DNA of 64,000 nt from Cohnella endophytica (GCF_003628305.1 NZ_RBZM01000008.1:372001-436000), one strand, 5' to 3'. Positions 9,171 to 17,938 are shown, numbered from the stretch's first letter. Program-made: numbers and translations. Notes: generated by a model not told the origin, from the sequence alone.

Positions 9171-9395
9171 TTCGGCGGAATAGGCGGACGCGGATTATTT
9201 AGTGTTCTGGCAGAACCTTATGACGGCGAAATGAGCGGATACGAGGTAATTAGAGTTCTGGCAGAACCTTATATGGGCGAAATGGGCGGATGCGAGGTAG
9301 TTAGTTGTCTGGCAGAATCTTATTTCGGAGAACTGAGCGGATGCGAGGTAATTAGTGTTCTGGCAGAATCTTATTTCGGCGGACTCGCAGCGTGC
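9171..9395 (+). repeat. 51-bp intergenic tandem repeat, array 1
   Basis: Three full units and partial units at both ends lie between topB and the TPP riboswitch. The anchor GTTCTGG recurs at 9204, 9255, 9306 (variant) and 9357, exactly 51 bp apart. Each unit holds a small hairpin GTTCT-GGC-AGAAC followed by CTTATTTCGGCGAA and GAGCGGATGCGAGG. Units differ at several positions, so this array is more degenerate than the others. Read on this strand it aligns with the minus strand of array 3 at 35.6-36.1 kb. Confidence 0.9.
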
Positions 9396-9496
9396 AGTAC
9401 GCTCGCAGCGTGCTGAATGGCCAAGCAGCGGAGTATTTATCATTTTGCAAAATGGATATCATTGGTATAAGTTATAGGAAGTTGAATCGCAAAATA

Positions 9497-9590
9497 AACG
9501 GGTGCTTGATGAAGTCAGGCTGAGATTGCGGCCCTATGCCGCTGACCGTCGATCTGATCTGGGTAATGCCAGCGTAGAGACACTTTTTGT
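9497..9590 (+). ncRNA. TPP riboswitch (THI element)
   Basis: The thi-box core is clear: GGGTGC, then GGCTGAGAT, a P3 hairpin (TGCGGC/GCCGCT), and the second half CTGATCTGGGTAATGCCAGCG followed by TAGAGA. This aptamer binds thiamine pyrophosphate and normally represses thiamine biosynthesis or uptake genes. A short hairpin at 9594-9607 (GCATCC/GGATGC) and a terminator at 9616-9648 form a plausible expression platform. The next gene downstream is an IF-3 paralogue, not a thiamine gene. Confidence 0.92.
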
Positions 9591-9615
9591 CGAGCATCCG
9601 TGGATGCCATGCGCT

Positions 9616-9648
9616 AGCCTGCCCTCTCGAAGGGTAGGCTTTTCTATT
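9616..9648 (+). terminator. Terminator of the TPP riboswitch expression platform
   Basis: The stem AGCCTGCCCT / AGGGTAGGCT with loop CTCGA is followed by TTTCTATT. It starts about 25 bases after the aptamer, the usual place for a transcriptional thi-box OFF switch. Confidence 0.85.
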
Positions 9649-9839
9649 ATTCAGGACTCATTTTGCGTTCGACGAATCTGCGATTCGAGAGGAAGCGTTG
9701 AGACATGGCAAGCATCGGGAACGGAAATGGATAGCTCTTCACCGTTATGCAGTCCCGCTTCCCGTGCAAAGCATTCGTCGAACCCATCGGATCGCGGTAG
9801 CGATAGAGGCAAAACGATTTGCCGGGAATGCCGCACGGA

Positions 9840-9881
9840 CTTATTATTATGTCATCGGATACTCGTACCATAATAAGGAGG
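9840..9881 (+). promoter_or_regulatory. Hairpin overlapping the Shine-Dalgarno of the IF-3 paralogue
   Basis: CTTATTAT (9840-9847) pairs perfectly with ATAATAAG (9870-9877). The 3' arm runs into the SD AAGGAGG (9875-9881), and the ATG follows at 9890. The hairpin could partly mask the ribosome site, which would be consistent with translational autocontrol, known for infC in other bacteria. Function here is inferred. Confidence 0.5.
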
Positions 9882-9889
9882 CAACTACG

Positions 9890-10378
9890 ATGATCATCAT
9901 GAACGAGAAAATAAAAGCATCAGAGGTACAACTTACGGGAATGAACGGCGAGGATTTAGGAGTCGTGTCGAGGGACGAAGCGCTCGCGCTCGCACGTAAG
10001 CTGAAGGTAGATCTCGTGTGCACCTCGTTATTCAGCAGTCCTCCGCCATGCAAGCTGGTCGGGGCGGGAACGGCTAAGCAAGAGGCTACGAAAGAGAAGA
10101 TTGATGCGAGGAAAAAAGATCAGCCTCTTAAGGTCAAAGAAATCCGGCTGACGGCGAGCATCGAGGAGCACGATTACGAAACGAAGCAACGCCAAGCCGA
10201 AAAGCTGCTGCAATCGGGCAACGCCGTTCAGCTGGTCGTGAAGATTACAGGCAAAGAAGGCCCCAAAGCGAAAGAATTGCTGGAACGGCTGCTTAAGGAC
10301 CTAGCGGGCAGCGGTAAGAAGGAAACCGGAATACAAGTCAGCGGCAAACAAGCGGCCGTCCGGGTCAATCCGTCATAG
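9890..10378 (+). CDS. Divergent translation initiation factor IF-3 paralogue
   Basis: This 162-residue protein has the two-domain IF-3 architecture. The N-domain starts with MNEKIKASEVQLTG, close to the canonical INEKIRAREVRLIG, and contains PPPCKL in place of the usual PPVCKI. A Lys-rich linker follows, then a C-domain with VKEIRLTASIEEHDYETK and a KITGKEGPKAKELLERLLKDL helix. It is not followed by rpmI or rplT, so it is probably a second copy rather than the housekeeping infC. The C-domain is shorter and more diverged. The ATG at 9890 has the SD AAGGAGG 8 bases upstream. The TPP riboswitch and its terminator lie about 240 bp upstream. Whether they control this gene is unknown. Confidence 0.82.
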   Translation: MIIMNEKIKASEVQLTGMNGEDLGVVSRDEALALARKLKVDLVCTSLFSSPPPCKLVGAGTAKQEATKEKIDARKKDQPLKVKEIRLTASIEEHDYETKQRQAEKLLQSGNAVQLVVKITGKEGPKAKELLERLLKDLAGSGKKETGIQVSGKQAAVRVNPS

Positions 10379-10426
10379 ACGGATGCCTGGCGGCCGCTTG
10401 TCGGCAACAATATGAGGCAGAGATCT

Positions 10427-11368
10427 TTATGCTTGTTGCGCAGGTGCTTTAAGCGCTACGGCGATCTGAGCTGCGACTTTCGCGTTGTGGTACACAAGTG
10501 CGATGTTCGTATCGAGACTGCGTCCGCCGGTCAATTCTTTCACGCGGGCGAGCAGGAACGGAGTTACTTTTTTGCCCGTGACGTTTTGCTCTTTGGCTTC
10601 GTTCAGCGCTTGTTGAATAACGCCTTCGATGTTCTCTTGCTCGAGCGCCGATTCCGCAGGAACCGGATTGGCGATTACCGCTCCGCCGTTCAGGCCGAGC
10701 TCCCATTTCTTGAGGAGAACGTCCGCTACTTGGGCAGGCTCGTCAAGTCGGAAGTCGACGCCATAGCCGCTCTCTCTTGCATAGAAGGAAGGGAATTCAT
10801 CCGTTTTGTAGCCGACGACGGGAACGCCGTTCGTTTCAAGGAATTCAAGCGTGCGGCCGATATCGAGAATCGATTTGGCTCCCGCGCAGACGACGGCGAC
10901 GTTCGTTTGTGCCAACTCGGTCAAATCGGCCGAGATATCCATCGTCGTTTCGCCTTCGCGATGCACGCCACCGATTCCGCCGGTCGCGAATACTTCGATT
11001 CCGGCGAGCGCTGCGCCGATCATCGTTGCGGCAACGGTCGTCGCGCCGATCTTGCCGGAGGAGAGGATATAAGGGAAGTCGCGACGGCTGACTTTCTCGA
11101 CTTGTTTGGTCGTCGCGAACGCTTCGAGCTCTTGCTCGTTCAAGCCGATCTTGATCTTGCCGTCCATGATACCGATCGTTGCGGGAACGGCTCCGTTCTC
11201 GCGGATGATTTGCTCGACTTTGCGGGCCATTTCGATATTTTGCGGATACGGCATGCCGTGGGAGATGATCGTCGTCTCGAGGGCGACGATCGGTTTGCCT
11301 TGCTCGATCGCTTCGCGAACCTCATCGGTGAAAGTCAGGTATTGTTTATTTACGTTTGTCGGGTTCAT
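10427..11368 (-). CDS. psuG: Pseudouridine-5'-phosphate glycosidase
   Basis: PsuG splits pseudouridine 5'-phosphate into uracil and ribose 5-phosphate in the cytoplasm. The 313-residue protein matches the family over its whole length. It includes [16 protein letters not shown] near the N-terminus, [34 protein letters not shown], and [10 protein letters not shown] with the metal and substrate residues. It overlaps the psuK stop codon (TAATG), so translation is probably coupled. Order is psuK then psuG, a two-step catabolic operon for pseudouridine from RNA turnover. Confidence 0.97.
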   Translation of the reverse strand: MNPTNVNKQYLTFTDEVREAIEQGKPIVALETTIISHGMPYPQNIEMARKVEQIIRENGAVPATIGIMDGKIKIGLNEQELEAFATTKQVEKVSRRDFPYILSSGKIGATTVAATMIGAALAGIEVFATGGIGGVHREGETTMDISADLTELAQTNVAVVCAGAKSILDIGRTLEFLETNGVPVVGYKTDEFPSFYARESGYGVDFRLDEPAQVADVLLKKWELGLNGGAVIANPVPAESALEQENIEGVIQQALNEAKEQNVTGKKVTPFLLARVKELTGGRSLDTNIALVYHNAKVAAQIAVALKAPAQQA

Positions 11369-12465
11369 TAGAATCTCTCCTTGGCTGTTTGTTGGAGCGT
11401 AGGCTCGTTAAGATCGGCGGATACGGATTCGGCGGTTTGCAGGGTCAAGTGAGAGGCCGCAATGCCGAATCGGCAGGCTTCCATGTAGGGCAGGTCTTGC
11501 AGAATTCCGTAAGCGACGCCGGCAACGAAAGCATCTCCCGCGCCGGTTACTTCGACGACTTCCGTCGGGATCGGCGGAATGAGGGCCGAGCCTTCATCGC
11601 CCGAATAGAACACGCCTCGTTCGCCGGCGGTGATGAAGACGTGCTGGACGCCCCGTTCGCGTATGGCTTGGGCTAGGGCGGCGAAATCGGGATCTTTGAA
11701 CGAAGCGGGGTCCGCTCCGGCTAATTCGATCGCTTCCTCTAGATTCGGGAATATCGCGGTTACTCCCGCGAGATTACTCGGAAGCTTCTTGGCTTTCTCC
11801 GAGGACACGGGGTCGACGAAGAGCGGAAGCGAGCTTGCCTCGCATTGCTTTACCAGCTCGCCCAAACCGTCAGCGGACAAGTTGGCGTCCGCGATGACGA
11901 GCCTGGAAGCGGCGATGTGCGGCCACTTCTCCTGCAGCAGCTTGGAATCGAACTTGTCGTAGATGTCCATATCGGCGAAGGCAACGTACATCTCGCCGGT
12001 TTGGTCGAGAAAAGCGGTGTAAGTTCCCGTTTTCTCTTGAGGGAGCACTTGGCTAAGCGCGGTATCGACTCCCAGCTTCGCCGTCTCCTTCAGTACCCAT
12101 TGCCCAGCTTGGTCATCTCCGACAACGGTTAGTAGCGAGACGGTACAAGCTAATCGGCCGAGATTTTCCGCGATGTTGCGGGCGACGCCTCCGCACGATT
12201 CCTGCACGTTCGCGGGATTGGAAGAGCCTGAGCGAATGGGACGCTTGCTCGTCGCTTTGCTGTCCAGGTTGGCGCCGCCGATGCACAGAACGGAATTCGC
12301 GGTCGCCATGACGTATGCCCGTCCGCGCAGGATGCCTCTCTTCGTCAGCGAGGCGATATAGCCGGCCACCGCGGATCTGGAGATCCCGACGCTGCTGGCG
12401 ATCTCGTTCTGCGAGATGAAGGGATTATGGCGGATGAGGTCTAAAATTTGCTGTTCGCGATCCAT
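11368..12465 (-). CDS. psuK: Pseudouridine kinase (PfkB family) with N-terminal HTH
   Basis: This kinase makes pseudouridine 5'-phosphate, the substrate of PsuG. The first about 50 residues form a winged-helix segment ([23 protein letters not shown]), a fusion common in bacterial PsuK-type kinases. The PfkB ribokinase fold follows, with [10 protein letters not shown] at its start. The anion-hole motif GAGDAFVAG near residue 315 carries the catalytic Asp. The SD AAAGGAGC lies about 10 bases before the ATG. The gene starts an operon with psuG and diverges from the acyl-CoA-dehydrogenase-like gene at 12595. Confidence 0.93.
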   Translation of the reverse strand: MDREQQILDLIRHNPFISQNEIASSVGISRSAVAGYIASLTKRGILRGRAYVMATANSVLCIGGANLDSKATSKRPIRSGSSNPANVQESCGGVARNIAENLGRLACTVSLLTVVGDDQAGQWVLKETAKLGVDTALSQVLPQEKTGTYTAFLDQTGEMYVAFADMDIYDKFDSKLLQEKWPHIAASRLVIADANLSADGLGELVKQCEASSLPLFVDPVSSEKAKKLPSNLAGVTAIFPNLEEAIELAGADPASFKDPDFAALAQAIRERGVQHVFITAGERGVFYSGDEGSALIPPIPTEVVEVTGAGDAFVAGVAYGILQDLPYMEACRFGIAASHLTLQTAESVSADLNEPTLQQTAKERF

Positions 12466-12594
12466 TTCAGGCCCGCTCCTTTGTAGTTCATGTTCATCTG
12501 TATTGCTGTAACGCTAAACATAGCTTACTCCACTTTTGGACAAATGTCTACATACCAAACTTTTGTTTATTAACCTCTGGGAGGAAAAAGAGAT

Positions 12595-13662
12595 ATGCCT
12601 TATATTCCGGACAACATGGCACGGCGAATTCAAGCTGACGCGAACGAGAGAGGGCAGGGCGACGCCATAGCCCCTTCGATTATCGCTTATATGTACGAAG
12701 CGAAATTATTCAAGTTGTTCGTTCCGAGGGAGCTCGGCGGGGCGATGCTGCCTCTGCCCGAAGCCGTTAAGGTATTCGAGGAAGCTTCCCGAATCGATGG
12801 CAGCTTCGGCTGGCTCGCGACGATCGGCTCCGGCGGGGGATTTTTCTCGGCAACCCTCCCTCTGGAGCAGTCCAAGCTGATATTCGCGCCTGAGAAAGCG
12901 CTCGTAGCCGGAAGCGGGCACCCGAACGGCGTCGCCAAGCCGACGGAAGGCGGATACCTCGTAACCGGGCAATGGAAATATTGCAGCGGGGCACCCTATG
13001 CGAGCGTGTTCACCGCGAATTGCCGTATCGAAGGCACTCTTGGCGCAGAAGCCGTAATCCGATCGTTCGCTTTTCTTCCCGAGCAGGTAAACATCATACG
13101 CGATTGGAATGCGTTCGGACTGAAAGCGACGGAAAGCCATTCGATCGAAGTTTGTAATGTCTTCGTTCCTGCGGAGCGCACATTCGATATTATGAGCGAT
13201 CCGCACTACGATGATCCGATTTTTAAATATCCGTTTATGCCGTTCGCTCAAACTTCCTTTGCGGCGGTCTGTCTTGGCATCTGCGGGCATTTCTTGGAGG
13301 AAGTCCGGGCATTCGCGGAGTCGCGTCGGGCAGATTGGTCGATCGGCCGTCCGGAAAGATTCGCGACTCTGTTGCGAACCGTCGAAGATCAAGCTATCGC
13401 GTTTGAACGGACAAAGGAACAGTTTCATGGAACGATGGAACGGACGTGGGTGGCATTCGTGGAAAACGACGGCGATATGAGTGAGGATCATCAGCGCGAA
13501 GTGTCGGACGTTTGTCAGGGTGTGGCTAGAAGTGTATTAGCATATACGCATATGTTAGTGCCATTGCTCGGCATGACCGTGTTGATGGAGGATCACCCGC
13601 TGAACCGAATTTGGAGAGATTTGCTCACGGCATCTCAACACTCGGTACTGGCTCCGGTATAA
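12595..13662 (+). CDS. Acyl-CoA dehydrogenase-family flavoprotein (hydroxylase-like)
   Basis: This 355-residue protein has the acyl-CoA dehydrogenase fold: an N-terminal helical domain (FKLFVPRELGGAMLPLPE), a middle beta-domain with GGYLVTGQWKYCSGAPYASV, and a C-terminal four-helix region. DGSFGWLATIGSG and the Trp-Lys-Tyr-Cys-Ser segment resemble the flavin-dependent monooxygenase branch (HsaA/HpaB-like) rather than true acyl-CoA dehydrogenases. The catalytic Glu of fatty-acid enzymes is not evident. The substrate is unknown. A good SD (GGGAGG) precedes the ATG. It lies 86 bp upstream of an AcuI-like reductase, with which it may form an operon. Confidence 0.75.
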   Translation: MPYIPDNMARRIQADANERGQGDAIAPSIIAYMYEAKLFKLFVPRELGGAMLPLPEAVKVFEEASRIDGSFGWLATIGSGGGFFSATLPLEQSKLIFAPEKALVAGSGHPNGVAKPTEGGYLVTGQWKYCSGAPYASVFTANCRIEGTLGAEAVIRSFAFLPEQVNIIRDWNAFGLKATESHSIEVCNVFVPAERTFDIMSDPHYDDPIFKYPFMPFAQTSFAAVCLGICGHFLEEVRAFAESRRADWSIGRPERFATLLRTVEDQAIAFERTKEQFHGTMERTWVAFVENDGDMSEDHQREVSDVCQGVARSVLAYTHMLVPLLGMTVLMEDHPLNRIWRDLLTASQHSVLAPV

Positions 13663-13748
13663 TACAGGGAATCCGATGTAATGAGGAGTATTTATTGAGG
13701 AATACTTATGGGTTGGCGAAATCTTAATGTTATGGAGGGATACCCTAG

Positions 13749-14741
13749 ATGGATTCGTTCAAAGCATTCGTAGTCGAGCGAGAAGGCGACATCGCCAAGA
13801 GCGGAATTCGCGAGTTTCGTTACGAGGAATTGCCTCCGGGCGAGCTGCTTATTCGCGTCTCGTATTCCAGCGTGAATTATAAAGATGCGTTAGCGTGCAG
13901 CCCCAAGGGCAACGTAGCGAAAATTAATCCGTTAGTTCCAGGAATCGACTTGGCGGGCGTCGTCGTCTCAACTGAGGATGCGGCATATGCCGAAGGCGAC
14001 GAGGTGATCGTGACTAGCTATGGGCTTGGCGTTAGCCATTTCGGCGGTTATAGCGAGTATGCAAGAGTGCCGTCCGAGTGGGCGGTCATGCTCCCGAAAG
14101 GGCTGACGCTGAAGGAAGCGATGATCTATGGGACGGCGGGATTTACGGCGGGCATGTCCGTGCTGGCTTTGCGCGAGAACGGTATCGTTCCGGAGCGGGG
14201 GCCGGTTCTCGTCACGGGAGCCACGGGTGGCGTCGGAAGCGTATCGGTCGCTATTCTAGCCAAGCTAGGGTACGAAGTCGTAGCCAGTACGGGGAAAATG
14301 GATGCCGCTGACGAACTGATCGGATTAGGAGCTAACCGCGTGATCGACCGCGAAGAACTAGTTCCGCAGGTGTCGCGATCGTTGGATCGGCAACTATGGT
14401 CGGGCGCGGTCGATTGCGTAGGCGGAAAGACGCTGGCAACCGTACTGAGCACCCTGCACTACGGAGGGGCGGTGGCGGCAAGCGGCCTCACCGGCGGCAC
14501 GGAACTGGCGACGACGGTATTCCCGTTTATTCTGCGGGGCGTGCGACTAATTGGTATCGATTCCGTCTTCGCTCCGATGGCAGAGCGGCGGCGGGTGTGG
14601 GAACTGCTCGCTTCGGAATACAAGCCCGAGGCGTTAAGCACGCTTAGCTCGGAGATCGGGTTGGACGAAGTGCCGTCCGCGCTTTCGGCGCTACTGGCCG
14701 GACAATCGCGTGGCCGGGTCGTCGTGAAGATTCGGGAGTAG
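13749..14741 (+). CDS. AcuI/YhdH-family NADPH-dependent acryloyl-CoA reductase-like oxidoreductase
   Basis: This 330-residue medium-chain dehydrogenase/reductase lacks the zinc-binding cysteines. The N-terminus FKAFVVEREGD and the segment SSVNYKDALACSPKGNVAKINPLVPGIDLAG are diagnostic of the YhdH/AcuI group. The NADPH-binding motif is VTGATGGVGSVSVAILAKLGYEV. Family members reduce acryloyl-CoA to propionyl-CoA or act on related activated alkenes. The physiological substrate here is not shown. The SD GGAGGG lies 9 bases before the ATG. A 51-bp repeat array starts 20 bp after the stop codon. Confidence 0.88.
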   Translation: MDSFKAFVVEREGDIAKSGIREFRYEELPPGELLIRVSYSSVNYKDALACSPKGNVAKINPLVPGIDLAGVVVSTEDAAYAEGDEVIVTSYGLGVSHFGGYSEYARVPSEWAVMLPKGLTLKEAMIYGTAGFTAGMSVLALRENGIVPERGPVLVTGATGGVGSVSVAILAKLGYEVVASTGKMDAADELIGLGANRVIDREELVPQVSRSLDRQLWSGAVDCVGGKTLATVLSTLHYGGAVAASGLTGGTELATTVFPFILRGVRLIGIDSVFAPMAERRRVWELLASEYKPEALSTLSSEIGLDEVPSALSALLAGQSRGRVVVKIRE

Positions 14742-14760
14742 GCCAAGAGGATCGCATTCT

Positions 14761-15240
14761 TAGTCCGGCGAAACCGAACTACAGCGTTTGGATCGGGTGG
14801 CAGCGAGTGTGCAGTCCGGCGAAACCGAACTACAGGGCTCAGATCGAGTGAAGGGGAGTGTGTAGTCCGGCGAAACCGAACTACAGAGCTCGGGTCGAGT
14901 GAATGGGAGTGTGTAGTTCGGCGAAACCGAATTACAGGTCTCGGCTCGGTTGAAAGCGAGTGTGCAGTCCGGCGCAACCGAATTACAGGGCTCGGCTCGG
15001 TTGAAAGCGAGTGTGCAGTCCGGCGAAACCGAACTACAGCGTTTGGATCGGGTGGCAGCGAGTGTGTAGTTCGGCGAAACCGAACTACAGGGCTCGGCTC
15101 GGTTGAAAGCGATTGTGCAATCAGGCGAAACCGAACTACAGTGCTCGGATCGAGTGAATGGGAGTGTTTAGTTCGGCGAAACCGAACTACAGTGCTTGGC
15201 TGGTTTGAATGCGAGTGTGTAGTCCGGAGAAACCGAAATG
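14761..15240 (+). repeat. 51-bp intergenic tandem repeat, array 2
   Basis: About 9.4 units lie between the AcuI-like gene and a bidirectional terminator. TAGTCCGG or its variants recur at 14761, 14812, 14863, 14914, 14965, 15016, 15067, 15118, 15169 and 15220, a strict 51-bp step. Each unit contains a strong hairpin: GTAGTTCGG, loop CGAAA, CCGAACTAC (9-bp stem, with compensatory or wobble variants). A more variable linker such as GGCTCGGATCGAGTGAATGGGAGT follows in the remaining positions. Two linker versions alternate irregularly. Confidence 0.95.
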
Positions 15241-15285
15241 CGAGGCCGCCCGACACACTGCTGGCCTGCCCGTACCATCAAAAAA

Positions 15286-15338
15286 GAACGCCTGCATGGA
15301 GCGGATCGCGTACGATCCGCTCTGCAGGCGTCCTTTTC
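15286..15338. terminator. Strong bidirectional terminator
   Basis: A long stem (ACGCCTGCA and GAGCGGATC pairing with GATCCGCTC and TGCAGGCGT, one mismatch region) is flanked by A6 on the left and TCCTTTTCTT on the right. It can serve both the AcuI side and the molybdopterin oxidoreductase that ends at 15339. Confidence 0.88.
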
Positions 15339-17375
15339 TTAGGCTTTCTCGATATCGACCCGGGTCGAGAAGAACGTCGCTCCGCCACCCATATCGGATA
15401 ACCGTTGAGAAGTGAGCGAGTTAACGGCTTGCATGCCTTCGTTGCCCTGCTCCCACCATAATCCTTGGGTGACGAGGACGCCCGGCAGCACGTTGTTCGC
15501 GACCTTGACCGCTATGAAGCATTCACCGCGCTCGTTCCAGATGCGGACACGGTCACCTTGCTGCAGCCCTCGGGCGGCGGCGTCTTCGGCGTTCATGTCG
15601 GCGGTCGGTTGCTTTTCCAGCTTTTTCAATCGCTCCTGGTTGCCGAACGTGGAATTGATGAAGCTGTGGTTCGGTCCGGTTACGAGCAAGAACGGGAGTT
15701 CGTCCGGCTCTTTTATCGGAGTGTACTCCGGAACGGGAGGAAGCCCCGCGCGCAGCATCGCCTCCGAGTAAAGCTCGATTTTGCCGGAAGGCGTCGGGAT
15801 ACGGTCGGGGAACATAGAAGGTTTATCGAGCTTCATTTTCGCCCAGCCGTCCCGTTCCAGATCCTCGTACGTCAATCCGTTCAAGAAAGGCGTGCTCCGA
15901 TCCAATGCTTGCCTGATCATATCCTCTTCCGTAATATCGAACACTTCGGGCTCGAAGCCCATGCGCAATCCGAGCTCCTTAAACAGCGTGAAGTTGGACT
16001 TGCACTCGCCCATCGGCTCGATGATCGGTTCGTGCAATTGAAGATATAAGTGCCAGTAGGATGAGAACAAATCCCGATTCTCGAAATGGCTCGTCGCCGG
16101 GAGAACGATATCCGCGTACTTGCAAGTGTCCGTAAGGAATAAATCGTGAACGACGGTGAAAAGATCGTCCCGCATCAAGCCCTTGCGTACTTGGTTCTGA
16201 TCCGGGGCGACGACCGCGGGATTGCTGTTGTAGACGAACAAGAAATCGACGGAAGGTTCGGCCTTCATTAACGCTTCGCCCAGCCTGTTCATGTTGATCG
16301 AGCGGACGTTCTTATCCGGCATGAGATCCGGACGCTCCAGCTTATAGCTGTTTACCGCCGAGTAGTAGCCGTTTCCCTTAAGAGCTCCGCCGCCGAGAAT
16401 GCCCCATTGGCCGGTCAGCGCCGGCAAACAGACGATCGCCCGCACGGCCATGCCGCCGTTATCATGGTGCTGCAAGCCGTTGCCGATACGGATATACGAA
16501 GGCGATGCGCTACCGTATTCCCGAGCGAGCTTGACGATCGCCTCCGCCGGAATACCCGTAATCTGCGATACGCGCTCCGGCGGATAATTTTCCGCTTGGG
16601 CGACGAGCTCTTCGTAACCTTTGGCGTATTTCTCGAGAAAAGCCAAGTCCGTCATGCCTTCCTTGATAAGCACGTGCATCATTCCGAGCGCGAGCGCCGT
16701 ATCCGTTCCCGGCAGGATCGGAATGAATTCGTCGGCCCATACGGAAGTACGGTTGCGGTGAACGTCGATATGGACGATCTTCGCGCCGCGCTTGCGGGCT
16801 TCGTTTAAGTAGATGACCTGATGCATGTTCGTCGAGACGAGATTGCAGCCCCAGACCAGAACGTATTTCGAATGGACCGTATCCTCGGGATCGATCCCGG
16901 CGGAGGCGCCCATCGTATATTTGTAGCCGGCGGAACCGGCGGCGTTGCAGATGGTCCGCTCGAGCTGGCTGGAGCCAAGTCGATGGAAAAAACGCCGGTC
17001 CATGCCTTCGGCGTTCAGAATCCCCATGTTGCCGTAGAAACTATAAGGAAGAATCGCTTCCGCGCCTTTGCTCTCGATCGTATCGGTTAGCCGTTTGGCG
17101 ATCTCGCTATAAGCTTCTTCCCAACTGATCCGCTCGAATTCCTGCGTGCCCTTCGGGCCGACTCTTCTCATCGGATGCAGCAGCCTATCGGGATGGTAAA
17201 CCCGTTCGTTCAGATTGCGAACTTTGTTGCAGATCGCGCCTTTGGTTACCGGATGGTCCGGATTCCCGTCGATGGACACGATGACTCCTTGCTCCATTTT
17301 TACGTGTAAGCTGCAAGTGTCGGGGCAGTCGAAGGGACAGACCGACCGGACGATCTTAGGTTGAGTTGCCGACAT
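15339..17375 (-). CDS. Molybdopterin-dependent oxidoreductase (BisC/formate dehydrogenase-like)
   Basis: This 678-residue protein of the DMSO-reductase superfamily has an N-terminal 4Fe-4S motif C-x3-C-x3-C-x27-C (CPFDCPDTC to GAICNK). It then has a molybdopterin domain (LTGQWGILGGGALKGNG, DIVLPATSHFENRD) and the C-terminal MopB domain (ADMNAEDAAARGLQQGDRVRIWN). The ATG at 17375 is chosen because a promoter-like TATACT lies inside the longer in-frame extension. No Tat signal is visible, so it is probably cytoplasmic. It lacks the partner subunits of respiratory enzymes and its substrate is not known. fdhD, needed for sulfuration of such cofactors, lies at 39.3 kb. Confidence 0.88.
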   Translation of the reverse strand: MSATQPKIVRSVCPFDCPDTCSLHVKMEQGVIVSIDGNPDHPVTKGAICNKVRNLNERVYHPDRLLHPMRRVGPKGTQEFERISWEEAYSEIAKRLTDTIESKGAEAILPYSFYGNMGILNAEGMDRRFFHRLGSSQLERTICNAAGSAGYKYTMGASAGIDPEDTVHSKYVLVWGCNLVSTNMHQVIYLNEARKRGAKIVHIDVHRNRTSVWADEFIPILPGTDTALALGMMHVLIKEGMTDLAFLEKYAKGYEELVAQAENYPPERVSQITGIPAEAIVKLAREYGSASPSYIRIGNGLQHHDNGGMAVRAIVCLPALTGQWGILGGGALKGNGYYSAVNSYKLERPDLMPDKNVRSINMNRLGEALMKAEPSVDFLFVYNSNPAVVAPDQNQVRKGLMRDDLFTVVHDLFLTDTCKYADIVLPATSHFENRDLFSSYWHLYLQLHEPIIEPMGECKSNFTLFKELGLRMGFEPEVFDITEEDMIRQALDRSTPFLNGLTYEDLERDGWAKMKLDKPSMFPDRIPTPSGKIELYSEAMLRAGLPPVPEYTPIKEPDELPFLLVTGPNHSFINSTFGNQERLKKLEKQPTADMNAEDAAARGLQQGDRVRIWNERGECFIAVKVANNVLPGVLVTQGLWWEQGNEGMQAVNSLTSQRLSDMGGGATFFSTRVDIEKA

Positions 17376-17567
17376 GCTTCTCTTCACGCTCCCGTCTCTA
17401 TCTCTACAGCCAGTATACCGCAAAAATTTCCGCAAGAATAAATTCCGATCCCATGGTTATCCTATTCCCAGTAGCGTCTTTCCATATTTAATGCGCTGCT
17501 GGGTTTGCTTTACGGAAAAGGGAGTTGTGCGCATGAAGACTTAATCGTTAAGAAAAGGAGATTCGAT

Positions 17568-17596
17568 TTGCTTTTTATTAGGGAACCTGTTATAGT
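17568..17596 (+). promoter_or_regulatory. SigA-type promoter of the cold-shock gene
   Basis: TTGCTT and TATAGT are separated by exactly 17 bp. The start would be near 17603, giving a leader of about 135 bases before the csp ATG. Confidence 0.8.
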
Positions 17597-17624
17597 GAAA
17601 ACTATCGAAATCGTGACCTGGATT

Positions 17625-17703
17625 CACAAAATGGAAAGGGTTATTATTTTGTAGAACGTAACCCTTTTCATTTTGTGGATTTTTTATTCGTATGAATAAA
17701 AAA
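17625..17703 (+). promoter_or_regulatory. Two-hairpin leader upstream of the cold-shock gene
   Basis: Hairpin 1 has a 19-bp stem (17625-17643 with 17659-17677; core CACAAAATG / CATTTTGTG plus AAAGGGTTA / TAACCCTTT). It is followed by a T tract, so it looks like an intrinsic terminator. The T tract is itself the 5' arm of hairpin 2, TTTTTTATTC (17680-17689) with GAATAAAAAA (17694-17703). The arrangement suggests conditional termination of the csp leader. This is inference. Confidence 0.65.
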
Positions 17704-17737
17704 GTTCATGAGGCAATAGAAGTTGGAGGTGAATTAC

Positions 17738-17938
17738 ATGCAAACAGGTACAGTGAAATGGTTCAATGCAGACAAAGGCTTCGGTTTCATCGAGGTTGAA
17801 GGCGGCAACGACGTATTCGTGCATTTCAGCGCGATCACGGGTGAAGGCTTCAAAACTTTGGACGAAGGACAACGCGTTCAATTCAACGTGGTACAAGGCA
17901 ACCGCGGACCACAAGCGGAGAACGTTGTTAAACTGTAA
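17738..17938 (+). CDS. Cold-shock protein (CspA/CspB family)
   Basis: This 66-residue single-stranded nucleic-acid-binding protein is an RNA chaperone. It has the cold-shock domain with RNP1 [10 protein letters not shown] and RNP2 VFVHFSAI, preceded by [13 protein letters not shown]. The ATG at 17738 is chosen over the upstream in-frame TTG because the SD GGAGGTG is correctly spaced before it. It has its own promoter, a structured leader and a strong terminator, so it is a single-gene unit. A YdjO-type cold-inducible gene follows. Confidence 0.97.
   Translation: MQTGTVKWFNADKGFGFIEVEGGNDVFVHFSAITGEGFKTLDEGQRVQFNVVQGNRGPQAENVVKL

Noticed and set aside
9195..9443. An 82-residue minus-strand ORF with repeating RFCQNTNYLASA
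   Set aside because: It is produced by array 1 and has no ribosome site.
9502..9873. A 123-residue ORF overlapping the TPP riboswitch
   Set aside because: It lies across the aptamer and its terminator, has no SD and reads like non-coding sequence.
14459..15256. A 265-residue minus-strand ORF with a repeating FRRTxHS pattern
   Set aside because: It runs through repeat array 2. The 17-residue period is simply 51/3, there is no credible start, and the end lies antisense to the AcuI-like gene.
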